This document shows, piece by piece, positions 50,107 to 59,645 of a DNA stretch of 64,000 nucleotides (position 1 is the first letter of the stretch; each line of letters opens with the position of its first letter). Under the pieces are notes generated by a model that saw only the letters and a program-made list of their open reading frames with translations, made no database searches and was not told the DNA's origin. Made by a program: the position numbers and the translations under genes. Source of the stretch: [Actinomadura] parvosata subsp. kistnae (GTDB lineage Bacteria; Actinomycetota; Actinomycetes; Streptosporangiales; Streptosporangiaceae); the NCBI RefSeq assembly GCF_900323885.1, contig NZ_OOHJ01000018.1:3397001-3461000 (forward strand), read 5' to 3'.

Positions 50107-52106
50107 TCAGGGGTTCATGGACTGGGCGAGCAGCTTGAAGAAGGTGTCGCCGCGGACGATCTCGAACGGGTCCCCCAGCAACGTGCCCAGCTCCGCGATG
50201 TCGCTCGGCGCCCAGTTCCAGGCGTTGACCGCCCCGGCGATGAACAGCGGCCGCGCCCCGTCCCACCCCTCGATGTGCTTGACCAGCGTGTCCCGGTACT
50301 CCTGCGCCTTGCCCTGCGGCGAGAAGTTCCCGATGACGGGCAGCCCGGCCGGAGCGGCTTGCAGGTCGCCGGTCTCCCACGACTGGATGATGCCCCGCAG
50401 CGGCGTGTTCTTCCGGTACGAGGCCGCGATCCGCTCGTCGAAGGCCACCCAGCCGTCGCCGGCCGCGTTGCGATGGTTGTAGGCGTAGACGAGGTTCATC
50501 CCCGTGCGGCGCAGGAACCGGCCGGTCAGTGCGGTGTAGGCGTCGAGGGCGTTCTGGGGCCACGACCCCGGGTAGGTGTAGCCGGCGCCGGACGGGCCCG
50601 CGATCAGCAGGTCGTGCTCCGTGGCCGTGCGCTGGTAGTAGGCGAGCAGGGCGGGCCCGATGTCGGCCAGCAGCGGGCTGACCGTCCAGTTGGTGGGCAC
50701 CCGGCCGCGCGCGGGGTCGTCCCAGATCTGGCGCATCCGGCGCTGGCAGTACTGGATGTTGTCGCCCTCGCCGACGGTGAGCGTGAGGTAGACGCGGTTG
50801 CGCAGGGTGGCGCGCGGCACCGGGCGTACGCGGTCGGAGATCTTGGCCGGCACGCCCGCGTGCACGGTGGCGTTCATGTAGTAGTCGGCGGGCACCACCT
50901 CGACCGCGTGCTGCGAGGCCCGGTCGACCCCACCCCACTCGCCGGCCACGTCGTTGGAGAACCAGCCCGCGTACGGCGTCGTCGGCTTGACCTTGCCCAG
51001 GATCTCGTCCAGCAGCGCGCCGGTCGCGCCGCTGGGCGGCAGCCAGAACACCATGGCGCGCATGGCCACGGTGTAGTCGCGGAAGTACGGGAAGGGCTCG
51101 ACGCGGGTGGGCGCGGTGGTGGTGGCGGTGACCAGGAACTGGTTCCACAGGTCCACCTCGACGAGCAGCTGCCGCGTGCCGGCGGGGGCGGTGAAGCGGT
51201 AGATGAAGTAGTTGCCGCCGTCGGCGAACCGGTTGGAGTCCCCGCCGAGGGCGGAGTTGAGGCCGTCGAAGAGGTACGGGGTCTCGGCGTCGGTGCCGGG
51301 CGTGAACGAGGCGATGGTCGTCCCGTCGGCCTTGACCGTGACGGAGCCGACGGAGGCGCCCCAGCCGTCGTCGCCCAGGGAGTCCTGGAAGCGCAGGTAG
51401 ACGCCGTCCTGGCCGGACAGCTCCTGGCTGAGGTCGAACGTGCGGACCTGCCGGTTGGAGGAGTCCCTGATCCGCTCGCTCTCCCTGGCGACCTCGCGCC
51501 ACTGGACGTTGTCGACCTTGACGGTCCTGGTCGGCGGCAGGCCGCTGAGCAGGGCTTTCGTGCAGCGGGGGAAGAGGTGGTCGAGCTGCCAGCGGTAGGT
51601 GGCCGGCACGTCGTCGGGATCGAAGCGGCCGCGCAGGTCGGTGATGACCTTGAAGCCGTGCTCGGCGGCCTGCTCGGCGGTGGCGGCCACGGCGTTCTCC
51701 AGGCCGGCCAGGGTGGTGGCGACGTTCACCGAGTCGGGGACGGCCGGGTCGTGCAGGATCGCGCCGCGGGCCTCGCCCCGGTAGCGGGCGATCAGGTCGA
51801 GCGGCCGGTCGTGGCGGGTGACGCGGGCGCCGGTGCTGTCGAGCCAGGCGGTGTCGTAGCCCTCGGGGTTGTAGTTGAAGTACAGGCGCGGGTCGCGGCG
51901 GTTGACGACGCCCTGGAGGGTGGTCAGGAGTAACTGGTCGTCGCCGTGCAGGGTGCTGACGTCGGCGAAGTCGAGGCGGGACGGGCGGCCGAAGCCGGGC
52001 AGGAGGGGGTCGCGGCGGTGGCGGCCTGGGCGGGGAGGCTGACCCCGAGCCCGCCGGCCGCGAGGACCACGGCGTTGGCCCGCAGGAAGGTACGTCGGGA
52101 CACCAT
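50107..52106 (-). pseudogene. Tat-exported GxGYxYP-domain protein, frameshifted after the signal peptide
   Basis: About 666 residues. The N-terminal frame gives a twin-arginine signal, MVSRRTFLRANAVVLAAGGL to PAQAATA. The main frame starts LLPGFGRPSRLDFADVS and runs to NP at 50107. One C is missing from the run at 52005-52009 (G on the plus strand). The mature part carries SGAGYTYPGSWP, the GxGYxYP signature of this glycan-associated family. A jelly-roll-like region with TFDLSQELSGQDGVYLRFQD is inserted. Probably an extracellular polysaccharide-related protein. Only the signal is out of frame, so a sequencing indel is likely. Confidence 0.85.
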
Positions 52107-52141
52107 CGGCGTTCACTGCTCCTCGTCGGGGGGAGACCAGG

Positions 52142-52157
52142 AATGACAGCGTTGTCA
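52142..52157. promoter_or_regulatory. Palindromic operator candidate
   Basis: ATGACA-N4-TGTCAT lies 36 bases upstream of the GxGYxYP start codon, in a G/C-rich gap between divergent genes. The A/T-rich dyad resembles TetR- or GntR-type binding sites; the regulator is not adjacent. Confidence 0.5.
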
Positions 52158-52275
52158 TCTGCTGACTGCGAACGTAACAACGTGACCGGATGTTGTCCAT
52201 GCCGTAAAACGGCGCGCGCCGAACCGTACTTTCGGCCGGTGCCGCGCCACCGCCCCGCCTCCTAGGGTCGGAGAG

Positions 52276-53385
52276 GTGCGGGAGTGGTGGCAGGCCGCCG
52301 GGACCGGCGTCGCGTGCGCGGTGGTGCTCGCCTTCTGGGCCCACCAGGTCGCCGACAGCTGGGGCGGCGGCTACTGGATCTTCGGGTGCGCGGCGGGCGC
52401 GGTGGTGTGCGCCCTCGCCCTCGTACGCCGCCGCGCCCGGCTCCCCGCGGCCGTCGCGGGCCTGGCCGTCGCCGCCGTGGCCATCCTCGTCGCCCGCCTC
52501 CACGACCTGCCCGCCGAGCCTGGCCCCGGGACGGCGCTCGGCCTGTCCGTGCTGGTCGGCTCCGCCTTCAGGACGCTCCCGCTGCCCCAGGCCGCCGGCG
52601 TCGGAACCGGCGGGCTCGCGGTCGCGCTCGCCAGCCAGCTCTCCGGGTCGCCGCACTCCTCCGTCCTCGTCCTGAACGTCGGCGCCTGGCTCGCCGCCCT
52701 CGCCGGCGGCCTGGGGCCCCGGCTCCTGGCACGCCGCCGTGCCGCCGCCGAGGAGCGGGTACGCCAGTCGGAACGGCTGGAGCTGGCCAGGGAGCTGCAC
52801 GACGTCGTCGCCCACCACGTCACCTGCGTGGTGCTCCAGGCCCAGGCCGCGCGGCTCGTCGCCCGCAAGGACCCCGAGCGGGTGGCCGGGTCGCTCGCCG
52901 ACATCGAGGCCGCCGGCTCCGACGCCCTCGCCGCCACCCGGCGCGTCGTCGGGCTGCTGCGCGAGCGCGGCGGGCGGGCCGCGTTCGGGCCCGCCGAGCG
53001 GCTCGGGGAGCTGGTCGCCCGGTTCAGCGGGCCTCCGGTGACCCTGCGGCTGCCCGACGGGGAGCCCGCGTGGCCGTCCGAGGTGGCCGGGACCGTCTAC
53101 CGGGTGGTCCAGGAGTCGCTCACGAACGTCTCGCGGCACGCGCCCGAGGTCGAAGCCGTGGTCGTCAGCGTCACGCAGGAGGAGCAGGAGCTGGTGGTGG
53201 AGGTGACGGACGACGCCCCGCCGCCGCATCGCACCCGCGGCCGGCTGGGCGGCGGGTACGGGCTGGTCGGGATGCGCGAACGCGTCGAGGCGCTGGGCGG
53301 ACGGCTGACGGCCGGCCCGCGCCCGGAGGGCGGCTGGACCGTGCACGCCACCCTGCCCCTGCCCGAGCGGGTGGTGCGGGGATGA
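52276..53385 (+). CDS. DesK-type sensor histidine kinase
   Basis: A 369-residue kinase from a GTG. Five to six membrane segments are followed by HisKA_3 with LELARELHDVVAHHVTCVVL (phospho-His in ELHDVVAHH) and a HATPase with VVQESLTNVSRHA and GYGLVGMRERVEALGG. TAGGGT lies seven bases before the start. It pairs with the response regulator downstream. The two were probably once joined by an ATGA overlap; a 41-bp duplication now separates them. Confidence 0.93.
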   Translation: MREWWQAAGTGVACAVVLAFWAHQVADSWGGGYWIFGCAAGAVVCALALVRRRARLPAAVAGLAVAAVAILVARLHDLPAEPGPGTALGLSVLVGSAFRTLPLPQAAGVGTGGLAVALASQLSGSPHSSVLVLNVGAWLAALAGGLGPRLLARRRAAAEERVRQSERLELARELHDVVAHHVTCVVLQAQAARLVARKDPERVAGSLADIEAAGSDALAATRRVVGLLRERGGRAAFGPAERLGELVARFSGPPVTLRLPDGEPAWPSEVAGTVYRVVQESLTNVSRHAPEVEAVVVSVTQEEQELVVEVTDDAPPPHRTRGRLGGGYGLVGMRERVEALGGRLTAGPRPEGGWTVHATLPLPERVVRG

Positions 53386-53430
53386 GCGTCATGGGACTGC
53401 GGGCCGAGCGGGTGGGGCGGTCATGAGCAT
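53365..53430 (+). repeat. 41-bp tandem duplication between the kinase and regulator genes
   Basis: GAGCGGGTGGTGCGG at 53365 recurs as GAGCGGGTGGGGCGG at 53406, each followed by ATGAGC. The first ATGAGC overlaps the kinase stop; the second is the start of the regulator gene. Confidence 0.75.
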
Positions 53431-54073
53431 CACGGTGCTGCTGGCGGACGACCAGCCCATGATCCGGAGCTGCCTGCGCCTCATCCTGGAGGACCAGCCG
53501 GACCTCCGCGTGATCGCCGAGGCGGGCGACGGCGTGGAAGCGGTCGCGCTGGCGCGCCGGCTGCGCCCCGACGTGTGCCTCGTGGACGTGCAGATGCCCC
53601 GCATGGACGGCATCGAGGTCACCGCCGCCCTGGCCGGCCCCGAGGCCCGCGACCCGCTGCGGGTGATCGTGGTCACCACGTTCGACCTCGACGAGTACGT
53701 CTACGGCGCGCTCCGGGGCGGCGCGGCCGGCTTCGTACTGAAGGACGCCGGGCCCGAGCTGCTCGTCGAGGCGGTCAGGGCCGCGCACGCCGGTGACGCG
53801 CTGATCTCGCCGTCGGTCACGCTCCGGTTGTTGCGCCACGTCACGGCCACCGCGCGCAGGCCCGCCCGCGCGCCCGCGCAACCGCTGTCGGAGCGCGAGA
53901 CCGAGGTCGTGCGCGCGATCGCCAGGGGGCGCACCAACCAGGAGATCGCCGCCGAGCTGTGCATCTCGCTCAGCACCGTGAAGGGGCACGTGTCGTCGGT
54001 CATGACCAAGCTCGGGATGCGCAACCGGGTCGAGATCGTCGCCTGGGCGTGGGAGAGCCGCCTGGTCCGTTAG
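53423..54073 (+). CDS. NarL/LuxR-family response regulator
   Basis: A 216-residue protein. The receiver domain has the acidic pair DD at 9-10, the phospho-Asp in CLVDVQMPRMDG at about 54, and Lys in FVLKDAG. The LuxR-type HTH is LSERETEVVRAIARGRTNQE and IAAELCISLSTVKGHVSSVM. It is the partner of the DesK-type kinase upstream; the target is unknown. Confidence 0.95.
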   Translation: MSITVLLADDQPMIRSCLRLILEDQPDLRVIAEAGDGVEAVALARRLRPDVCLVDVQMPRMDGIEVTAALAGPEARDPLRVIVVTTFDLDEYVYGALRGGAAGFVLKDAGPELLVEAVRAAHAGDALISPSVTLRLLRHVTATARRPARAPAQPLSERETEVVRAIARGRTNQEIAAELCISLSTVKGHVSSVMTKLGMRNRVEIVAWAWESRLVR

Positions 54074-54166
54074 GGGCAGCCGCACATCGGCCGGTGCCGT
54101 TTCGGAAGCGATTACGGTGGGTAGGCCCGGGTTGATTCTGAGCTGCCTGGTCCTCAGGAGCCACAG

Positions 54167-54508
54167 ATGTCCCGTATCACGCTCACTTCCGCAGCCCGTG
54201 AAGCACTCCGCGACGGAGAAGTGGTCTTCTTCGACTGGCACGTGACCGGTCTTTGCTGCGCGGACGCGGGGGAGTTCTCGGTCAGGGCGGTGCGCCGCGC
54301 CAGGCTGCCCCGCAGGGCCCGCCCGCTGGGGCGGTCCGGGCTGGTGTACGCCCACCCGACCGCCTGGGTGCACCTCACCGGCCTGCCCGTCACGGTCGAC
54401 TGCCGCCCGCTGTGGCGCTGGCGGCGCTTCGTCTCCGATCTGCCGCCGGACGCCGGTCTGCGCTGCTGCCTGGGGCGCCCCATAGACGGCTCTCTGCAGG
54501 GGAGGTAA
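54167..54508 (+). CDS. Hypothetical Cys-containing protein upstream of cstA
   Basis: A 113-residue protein starting MSRITLTSAAREALRDGEVV, with AGGAG seven bases before the ATG. It has VTGLCCADAGEF near the N terminus and GLRCCLGRPIDG near the C terminus, i.e. two CC pairs that might bind metal or form disulfides. The middle is Arg-rich. The stop overlaps the ribosome site of cstA, so they are co-translated. It is not the usual YbdD/DUF466 CstA partner. Confidence 0.7.
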   Translation: MSRITLTSAAREALRDGEVVFFDWHVTGLCCADAGEFSVRAVRRARLPRRARPLGRSGLVYAHPTAWVHLTGLPVTVDCRPLWRWRRFVSDLPPDAGLRCCLGRPIDGSLQGR

Positions 54509-54511
54509 CGG

Positions 54512-56635
54512 GTGAAGCTGCGTTCCATCATCATCTGGACGGCGGTGGCCGTCGTCGGCGCCGTGGGCTGGGCGGTGCTGGCCCTGTCGAGGGGCGAGAA
54601 CGTCAACGCGGTGTGGCTGCTGTGCGCCGCGCTCGGCTCGTACGCCATCGCCTACCGGTTCTATGCCCGGTTCATCGTGCGCAAGGTGCTGGGTGCCGAC
54701 GACCGCAGGGCGACTCCGGCCGAGCGGCTGGACAACGGCATCGACTACCAGCCGACCGACCGCCGGATCCTGTTCGGCCACCACTTCGCGGCCATCGCGG
54801 GGGCGGGGCCGCTGGTGGGGCCGGTGCTGGCGGCGCAGATGGGGTACCTGCCCGGCACCATCTGGATCATCGCGGGCGTGATCTTCGCGGGAGCGGTGCA
54901 GGACATGGTGGTCCTGTTCTTCTCCATGCGCCGCAACGGCCGCAGCCTCGGGCAGATGGCCCGCGAGGAGATCGGGCCGGTGGGCGGGGCGGCGGCGCTG
55001 GTCGCGGTGTTCGCCATCATGATCATTCTGCTGGCGGTGCTGGCGCTGGTCGTGGTCAACGCGCTGGCGAAGTCGCCGTGGGGTGTCTTCTCGATCGCGA
55101 TGACCATCCCGATCGCCCTGTTCATGGGCTTCTACCTGCGGGTGATCCGGCCGGGCCGGGTCGTCGAGACGACCGTCATCGGGGTCGCGCTGCTGCTTCT
55201 CGCGATCGTGGCGGGCGGCTGGGTGCAGGGGTCGAGCTGGGCGCCGTTCTTCACGCTGACGCCGTCGGCGCTGGCGCTGTGGCTGATCGCGTACGGGTTC
55301 GTGGCGGCGGTGCTGCCCGTGTGGATGCTGCTGGCGCCGCGCGACTATCTCTCGACGTTCATGAAGATCGGCACGATCGTGCTGATCGCCATCGGCATCG
55401 CGATCACCGCGCCGCCGCTGCGCACCACGGCCTTCACCGACTTCGCCTTCAACGGCAAGGGGCCGGTGTTCGCGGGGTCGCTGTTCCCGTTCGTGTTCAT
55501 CATCATCGCGTGCGGGGCGCTGTCCGGGTTCCACTCGCTGATCTCGTCCGGCACGACGCCGAAGATGATCCAGAAGGAGACCCAGGTCCGCATGATCGGC
55601 TACGGCTCCATGCTCATGGAGTCGTTCGTGGCGGTCATGGCGATCACGGCGGCCTGCGTGCTGACGCCCGGCCTGTACTTCGCGATGAACTCCCCGGCCG
55701 GCGTGCTCGGCCCCACCGTGCAGAGCGCCGCCGCGGCGGTCACGAACATGGGCTTCGTCATCACGCCGCAGGACCTCCAGGCCGCCGCGGCGGCCGTGCA
55801 GGAGCAGACGCTGATCGCGAGAACGGGCGGCGCGCCCACGCTGGCCGTGGGCATCTCGCAGATCTTCTCCGGCTTCCTCGGCGGCACGGCGCTGCAGGCG
55901 TTCTGGTACCACTTCGCGATCATGTTCGAGGCGCTGTTCATCCTCACCACCGTGGACGCCGGCACGCGGGTGGGCCGCTTCATGCTCCAGGACACGCTGG
56001 GCAACCTGTGGCGGCCGATCTCCCGGGTGAGCTGGTGGCCCGGCCTGGTCGCGACCAGCGCCGTGGTCGTGGCCGCCTGGGGATACTTCCTCTACCAGGG
56101 CGTCAACGACCCGCTCGGCGGCATCAACCAGCTCTTCCCGCTGTTCGGCATCGCCAACCAGCTCCTCGCCGCCGTCGCGCTCACCGTGGCCACGACGCTG
56201 CTGATCAAGAGCGGCCGGCTCAAATGGGCGTGGGTGACGGGCGTGCCGCTGGCCTGGGACGCGGCGGTCACGCTGACCGCCAGCTACCAGAAGGTGTTCT
56301 CGCCCGACCCGACGCTCGGCTTCTTCGCCCAGCGCGACCGCTACCAGGCCGCGCTCGACCAGGGGCAGCTCCTCCCGCCGGCCAAGACGACCGGCGCGAT
56401 GCAGCAGATCGTGCTCAACTCCACCGTCGACGGCGTGCTGGCGGCGCTGTTCGCGCTCCTGATCATCGTGGTCATCCTCGACGCCGCCCGCGTGTGGGTC
56501 ACGGCGATCCGGGCGCGGGAGCCGCTGCCCAGCACGGAGGAGCCGTTCGAGGAGTCGAAGATCTACGCCCCGGCCGGGCTCATCGCCACCCGCGAGGAGA
56601 AGGAGATGATGGCCAGAGCCTCCTCAAGCGGATAG
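54512..56635 (+). CDS. cstA: Carbon starvation CstA-family pyruvate/peptide transporter
   Basis: A 707-residue protein with about 16-18 membrane helices. It has GIDYQPTDRRILFGHHFAAI, then AGPLVGPVLAAQMGYLPGTI, and FHSLISSGTTPKMIQ, the conserved CstA blocks. It carries pyruvate (and in some species peptides) into the cell when carbon is scarce. The start is a GTG after GGGGAGG. The last 12 bases overlap the convergent tenA gene. It is downstream of the two-component pair but separated by 93 bp and a small gene. Confidence 0.93.
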   Translation: MKLRSIIIWTAVAVVGAVGWAVLALSRGENVNAVWLLCAALGSYAIAYRFYARFIVRKVLGADDRRATPAERLDNGIDYQPTDRRILFGHHFAAIAGAGPLVGPVLAAQMGYLPGTIWIIAGVIFAGAVQDMVVLFFSMRRNGRSLGQMAREEIGPVGGAAALVAVFAIMIILLAVLALVVVNALAKSPWGVFSIAMTIPIALFMGFYLRVIRPGRVVETTVIGVALLLLAIVAGGWVQGSSWAPFFTLTPSALALWLIAYGFVAAVLPVWMLLAPRDYLSTFMKIGTIVLIAIGIAITAPPLRTTAFTDFAFNGKGPVFAGSLFPFVFIIIACGALSGFHSLISSGTTPKMIQKETQVRMIGYGSMLMESFVAVMAITAACVLTPGLYFAMNSPAGVLGPTVQSAAAAVTNMGFVITPQDLQAAAAAVQEQTLIARTGGAPTLAVGISQIFSGFLGGTALQAFWYHFAIMFEALFILTTVDAGTRVGRFMLQDTLGNLWRPISRVSWWPGLVATSAVVVAAWGYFLYQGVNDPLGGINQLFPLFGIANQLLAAVALTVATTLLIKSGRLKWAWVTGVPLAWDAAVTLTASYQKVFSPDPTLGFFAQRDRYQAALDQGQLLPPAKTTGAMQQIVLNSTVDGVLAALFALLIIVVILDAARVWVTAIRAREPLPSTEEPFEESKIYAPAGLIATREEKEMMARASSSG

Positions 56636-57292
56636 CCACCGCTGGGTCGGCCAGGTCTCGCGGTGCCACGCGCTGTCCCAGAACATCCACTCGTACGCCG
56701 CCGCCCGGCAGTACGCCTGCGCCATCGCCGCGCGCAGATCGGGCCCGGCGGTGGCGGCGAGCCGGTCGGCGATCGCCTTGGCCTGCTCCACGGAGGCCGC
56801 GAAGCCCGGGTCGGCGTAGGTGGAGATCCACTTGCCGTACGGGTGGCCGCCGGTGTCGCCGACGCGCTCCAGCAGCGCCGTGCCGACGTCCTGGTAGATC
56901 CAGAAGCACGGCAGCACCGCCGCCGCGATCACCGGGTAGGGCGCCGTCAGCGCGGTGGCCTGGAGGTAGGACGCGTACGCCAGGCACGTGGGCGAGGCGT
57001 CGAAGCCCTCCACGCCCAGCTCCTCGATGTACCCGGCGTGCTGCATGCGCTCGGCGGCCAGCGCGGTGTGCGCGCTCTGCGCCCAGAACGCCGCCTCGCC
57101 CGGATCCGTGGCCCGCGCCGACGCCGTGGCCAGGGCCTTGGAGAACGCCTCCAGGTAGCGGGCGTCCTGGGCGATGTAGAAGCCGAACCGGCCCGGGTCG
57201 AGGGTGCCGTCGCCGAGCGCGGTGATGAAGGGGTGCTCGTGGATGGCGCGCATCAGCTCGGCCGTCCGCTGCCGGACGTCGTCGCAGAACAT
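56624..57292 (-). CDS. tenA: TenA-family thiaminase II / aminopyrimidine aminohydrolase
   Basis: A 222-residue helical protein starting MFCDDVRQRTAELMRAIHEH. It has FYIAQDARYLEAFSKALATA, a Cys-containing VLPCFWIYQDVG in place of the usual catalytic-Cys segment, and YEWMFWDSAWHRETWP. It salvages the pyrimidine moiety of degraded thiamin. Twelve bases downstream of thiD, in the same riboswitch-controlled transcript. Confidence 0.92.
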   Translation of the reverse strand: MFCDDVRQRTAELMRAIHEHPFITALGDGTLDPGRFGFYIAQDARYLEAFSKALATASARATDPGEAAFWAQSAHTALAAERMQHAGYIEELGVEGFDASPTCLAYASYLQATALTAPYPVIAAAVLPCFWIYQDVGTALLERVGDTGGHPYGKWISTYADPGFAASVEQAKAIADRLAATAGPDLRAAMAQAYCRAAAYEWMFWDSAWHRETWPTQRWLSA

Positions 57293-57303
57293 GGTGGGCC
57301 CCC

Positions 57304-58107
57304 TCACCAGATCGCGTGGAAGTGGTGGACGGGGCCGTGGCCGTGTCCGACGTGCAGGCTGTCGGCCGCGCGCAGCGCCTCGGTGAGGTACGCCTTCGCG
57401 GCCCGCACCGCGCCCTCCCAGCCGTCGTGGCGGGGCCGCAGCGCGGCGATGGCCGAGGACAGCGTGCAACCGGTGCCGTGGGTGTTCGTCGTCTCGACGC
57501 GCGGCGCGGACAGCTCGACCGTGCCCTCCGGCGTCGCGAGCGCGTCCACGCACGTGTCGCCGTCGAGGTGGCCGCCCTTGAGCAGCACCTGCCGCGCGCC
57601 CAGCGCCCGCAGCCGCTGCGCCTGCCCGTGCATGTCCGCCAGGCTCGCGGCCGGCTCCTCCCCGAGCAGGTCGGCCGCCTCGGGCAGGTTGGGCGTGATG
57701 AGGTCGACGCGGGGCAGCAGCGTCTCGCGCAGCGCGGCGACGGCGTCGGCCGGCAGCAGCCGGTCGCCGCTCTTGGCCACCATGACCGGGTCGAGCACCA
57801 CGTACGCCGGCTTGTAGGTGTCGAGCGCCGCCGCCACCGCCTTGATCAGCGCCGCGTTGCCCAGCATGCCGATCTTCACGGCGTCGGCGGGCACGTCGGT
57901 CAGCAACGTGTCGAGCTGCTGGGCGACGAACTCGGCCGGCACCTCGTGGATGCCGGTCACGCCCGTGGTGGTCTGCGCGACGAGCGCGGTGACGACGGTC
58001 ATGCCGTACGCGCCGAGCGCGGAGAAGGTCTTCAGATCCGCCTGGATCCCGGCGCCGCCGCTGGGATCGGTGCCCGCGATGGACAGGACTTTGGGAACAG
58101 CGCTCAC
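57304..58107 (-). CDS. thiD: Hydroxymethylpyrimidine/phosphomethylpyrimidine kinase
   Basis: A 267-residue ribokinase-fold enzyme starting MSAVPKVLSIAGTDPSGGAG, with the substrate motif AGTDPSGGAGIQADLKTF and a catalytic NTHGTGCTLSSAIAA. It phosphorylates HMP and HMP-P in thiamin synthesis and salvage. The TPP riboswitch immediately upstream controls it, together with tenA. Confidence 0.95.
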   Translation of the reverse strand: MSAVPKVLSIAGTDPSGGAGIQADLKTFSALGAYGMTVVTALVAQTTTGVTGIHEVPAEFVAQQLDTLLTDVPADAVKIGMLGNAALIKAVAAALDTYKPAYVVLDPVMVAKSGDRLLPADAVAALRETLLPRVDLITPNLPEAADLLGEEPAASLADMHGQAQRLRALGARQVLLKGGHLDGDTCVDALATPEGTVELSAPRVETTNTHGTGCTLSSAIAALRPRHDGWEGAVRAAKAYLTEALRAADSLHVGHGHGPVHHFHAIW

Positions 58108-58114
58108 GGCTGTG

Positions 58115-58197
58115 ACGTCCCTTCGCTAGTACGAGCTAGATCAGGTTCGACGGGTGTGATCTCAGCCCGGCCCTCCGGGCACCCCGCGTCAACGGCC
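58115..58197 (-). promoter_or_regulatory. TPP riboswitch (THI element)
   Basis: On the minus strand, GACGCGGGGTGCC and GGGCTGAGATCACACCC are followed by GAACCTGATCTAGCTCGTAC and AGCGAAGGGA: the complete THI-box consensus. It ends about eight bases before the thiD start, so control may be translational, through the ribosome site. Confidence 0.95.
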
Positions 58198-58217
58198 TAC
58201 TGTAACAGGGGCGGGGG

Positions 58218-59615
58218 TCAGCGCATGGCACAGACGGAGAGCGCCGCCTCGCCGCCGCCGTACCGTGACCAGTCCGCGTCCCCCGCGAATGTGGTCCACT
58301 CCTTCCTGCTGATGGTCTCCCCGTTGCCCGACTGGCGGCAGATCGCCTTCAGGGGATCCGCGACGAGGTCGGCCAGGCCGCTGAGATTCCAGACGAACAC
58401 TCCTCGGTACGAGCTGGCCATCAGGGCGGCCCGGCCGTCCGCGCTCAAGGCGACGGCATTGACGTCCTCCGTGTTCCCCTTCAAGGAGGCCAGCCGGACT
58501 GGGCGAGATGGCTGGGACAGGTTCCAGAGGATTCCGTCACCGAGGCTGCTCGCGAGGAGGGCGGTCCGTCCGTCCGAGGTCAGGGCCATCCCGGTGATGT
58601 CCGGCAGATCCACGCCGGCGACCTCACCGGGAGCCGTAGGATCATCGAGGTTCCATACGGTGACCCGCTCAGGGTCGGCGACGAGCGCGGTCCTGCCGTT
58701 CGCGCTCATGGCCATGGCCGTCACCGGGCCGCCGGAGAACGCGGGCTCGGCTGTCCTGACGGGATCTGAGAGGTCCGCCAGGTTCCAGACGACTGCCGAG
58801 CCTCCGTCTCCCACGGTGACGGCGGTCCTGCCGTCGGCGCTCAGCGCCAGGTCCTGTACGCCGTCGCGGTCGGCCTGGGTGACCGAGCGCCGCGCTGGAC
58901 GGGACGTGTCGGTCAGATCCCACACGGTCATGCGGCCGCTGTCGTCGCCGACCACGACGGTCCGGCTGTCATCCGAGAGCGCCAGCTCGCGAACGGGGCC
59001 GTCCTTCACCTCACCGGCCAGCGTGGTCTCGCGTCTCGGGTGGGCCGGGTCGAGAAGGTCCCAGACGATCGTGGCGCCATCGCCGCCGCCTACCAGGGCG
59101 GTCCGCCCGTCAGGCGACAGCGCCACCGCGGTCACCTCTCCTTCATGTCCCTTCAGCACGGCGAGCCGGCCGGCTTTCCCGGCGACCTCCGGATCGAGCC
59201 AGGTCTTGAGGTCGTGCACACTCACTCCGTCCGCGTCCTCGGTAAGAGCGATCTGTCCGTCAGCGCTCAGGGCCACGTCCTGATCACCGCCGGTCGTGGG
59301 GCCGGACAGGTGCTCGCGCCGCCACATGAGCAGGGTGTCCGCCAGCCCGGCGCGTGTCTGCTCGTCGGGATGGAGCGCGACCGCGGCTGCTCCGAACCTG
59401 CGTGCCGTCACCGGGTCGGTGTCACGCGTCTCGGCGGCGTGTAGTGCGAGCCCACGAGCCAGGGCGAGGCGTTCCTGGGCCCATGTTCTGTCGTGCTCGC
59501 GCTTCCAAGCGAGGCCGCCGGCACCCAGGACGATGACCAGACAGAGGGCGAGCGCCGCTGGGAGGGCACGGTGGAAGCCGGTCGAGCTTCGCCGGGCTCC
59601 GGCCACATCCGTCAT
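58218..59615 (-). CDS. Membrane-anchored WD40-repeat protein
   Basis: About 465 residues. A single N-terminal membrane helix (ALPAALALCLVIVLGAGGLA) is followed by a helical linker and about six to seven WD40 blades (DLALSADGRTAVTVGDGGSA VVWNL-type repeats). The C-terminal segment ends with CRQSG, RKEWTTFAGD and CAMR, as in tails of actinobacterial nSTAND/WD40 signalling proteins. There is no kinase or ATPase part. GGAGA precedes the ATG at 59615; an upstream ATG at 59636 is possible. It follows the broken hypothetical gene in the same direction. Confidence 0.85.
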   Translation of the reverse strand: MTDVAGARRSSTGFHRALPAALALCLVIVLGAGGLAWKREHDRTWAQERLALARGLALHAAETRDTDPVTARRFGAAAVALHPDEQTRAGLADTLLMWRREHLSGPTTGGDQDVALSADGQIALTEDADGVSVHDLKTWLDPEVAGKAGRLAVLKGHEGEVTAVALSPDGRTALVGGGDGATIVWDLLDPAHPRRETTLAGEVKDGPVRELALSDDSRTVVVGDDSGRMTVWDLTDTSRPARRSVTQADRDGVQDLALSADGRTAVTVGDGGSAVVWNLADLSDPVRTAEPAFSGGPVTAMAMSANGRTALVADPERVTVWNLDDPTAPGEVAGVDLPDITGMALTSDGRTALLASSLGDGILWNLSQPSRPVRLASLKGNTEDVNAVALSADGRAALMASSYRGVFVWNLSGLADLVADPLKAICRQSGNGETISRKEWTTFAGDADWSRYGGGEAALSVCAMR

Positions 59616-59645
59616 CTGTTCTCCATCGGCTTCCATGGCCCGCGA

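Noticed and set aside
52107-53346. Extension of the GxGYxYP frame upstream through the kinase region
   Set aside because: It is antisense to a clear histidine kinase and the Tat signal in the neighbouring frame marks the true N terminus.
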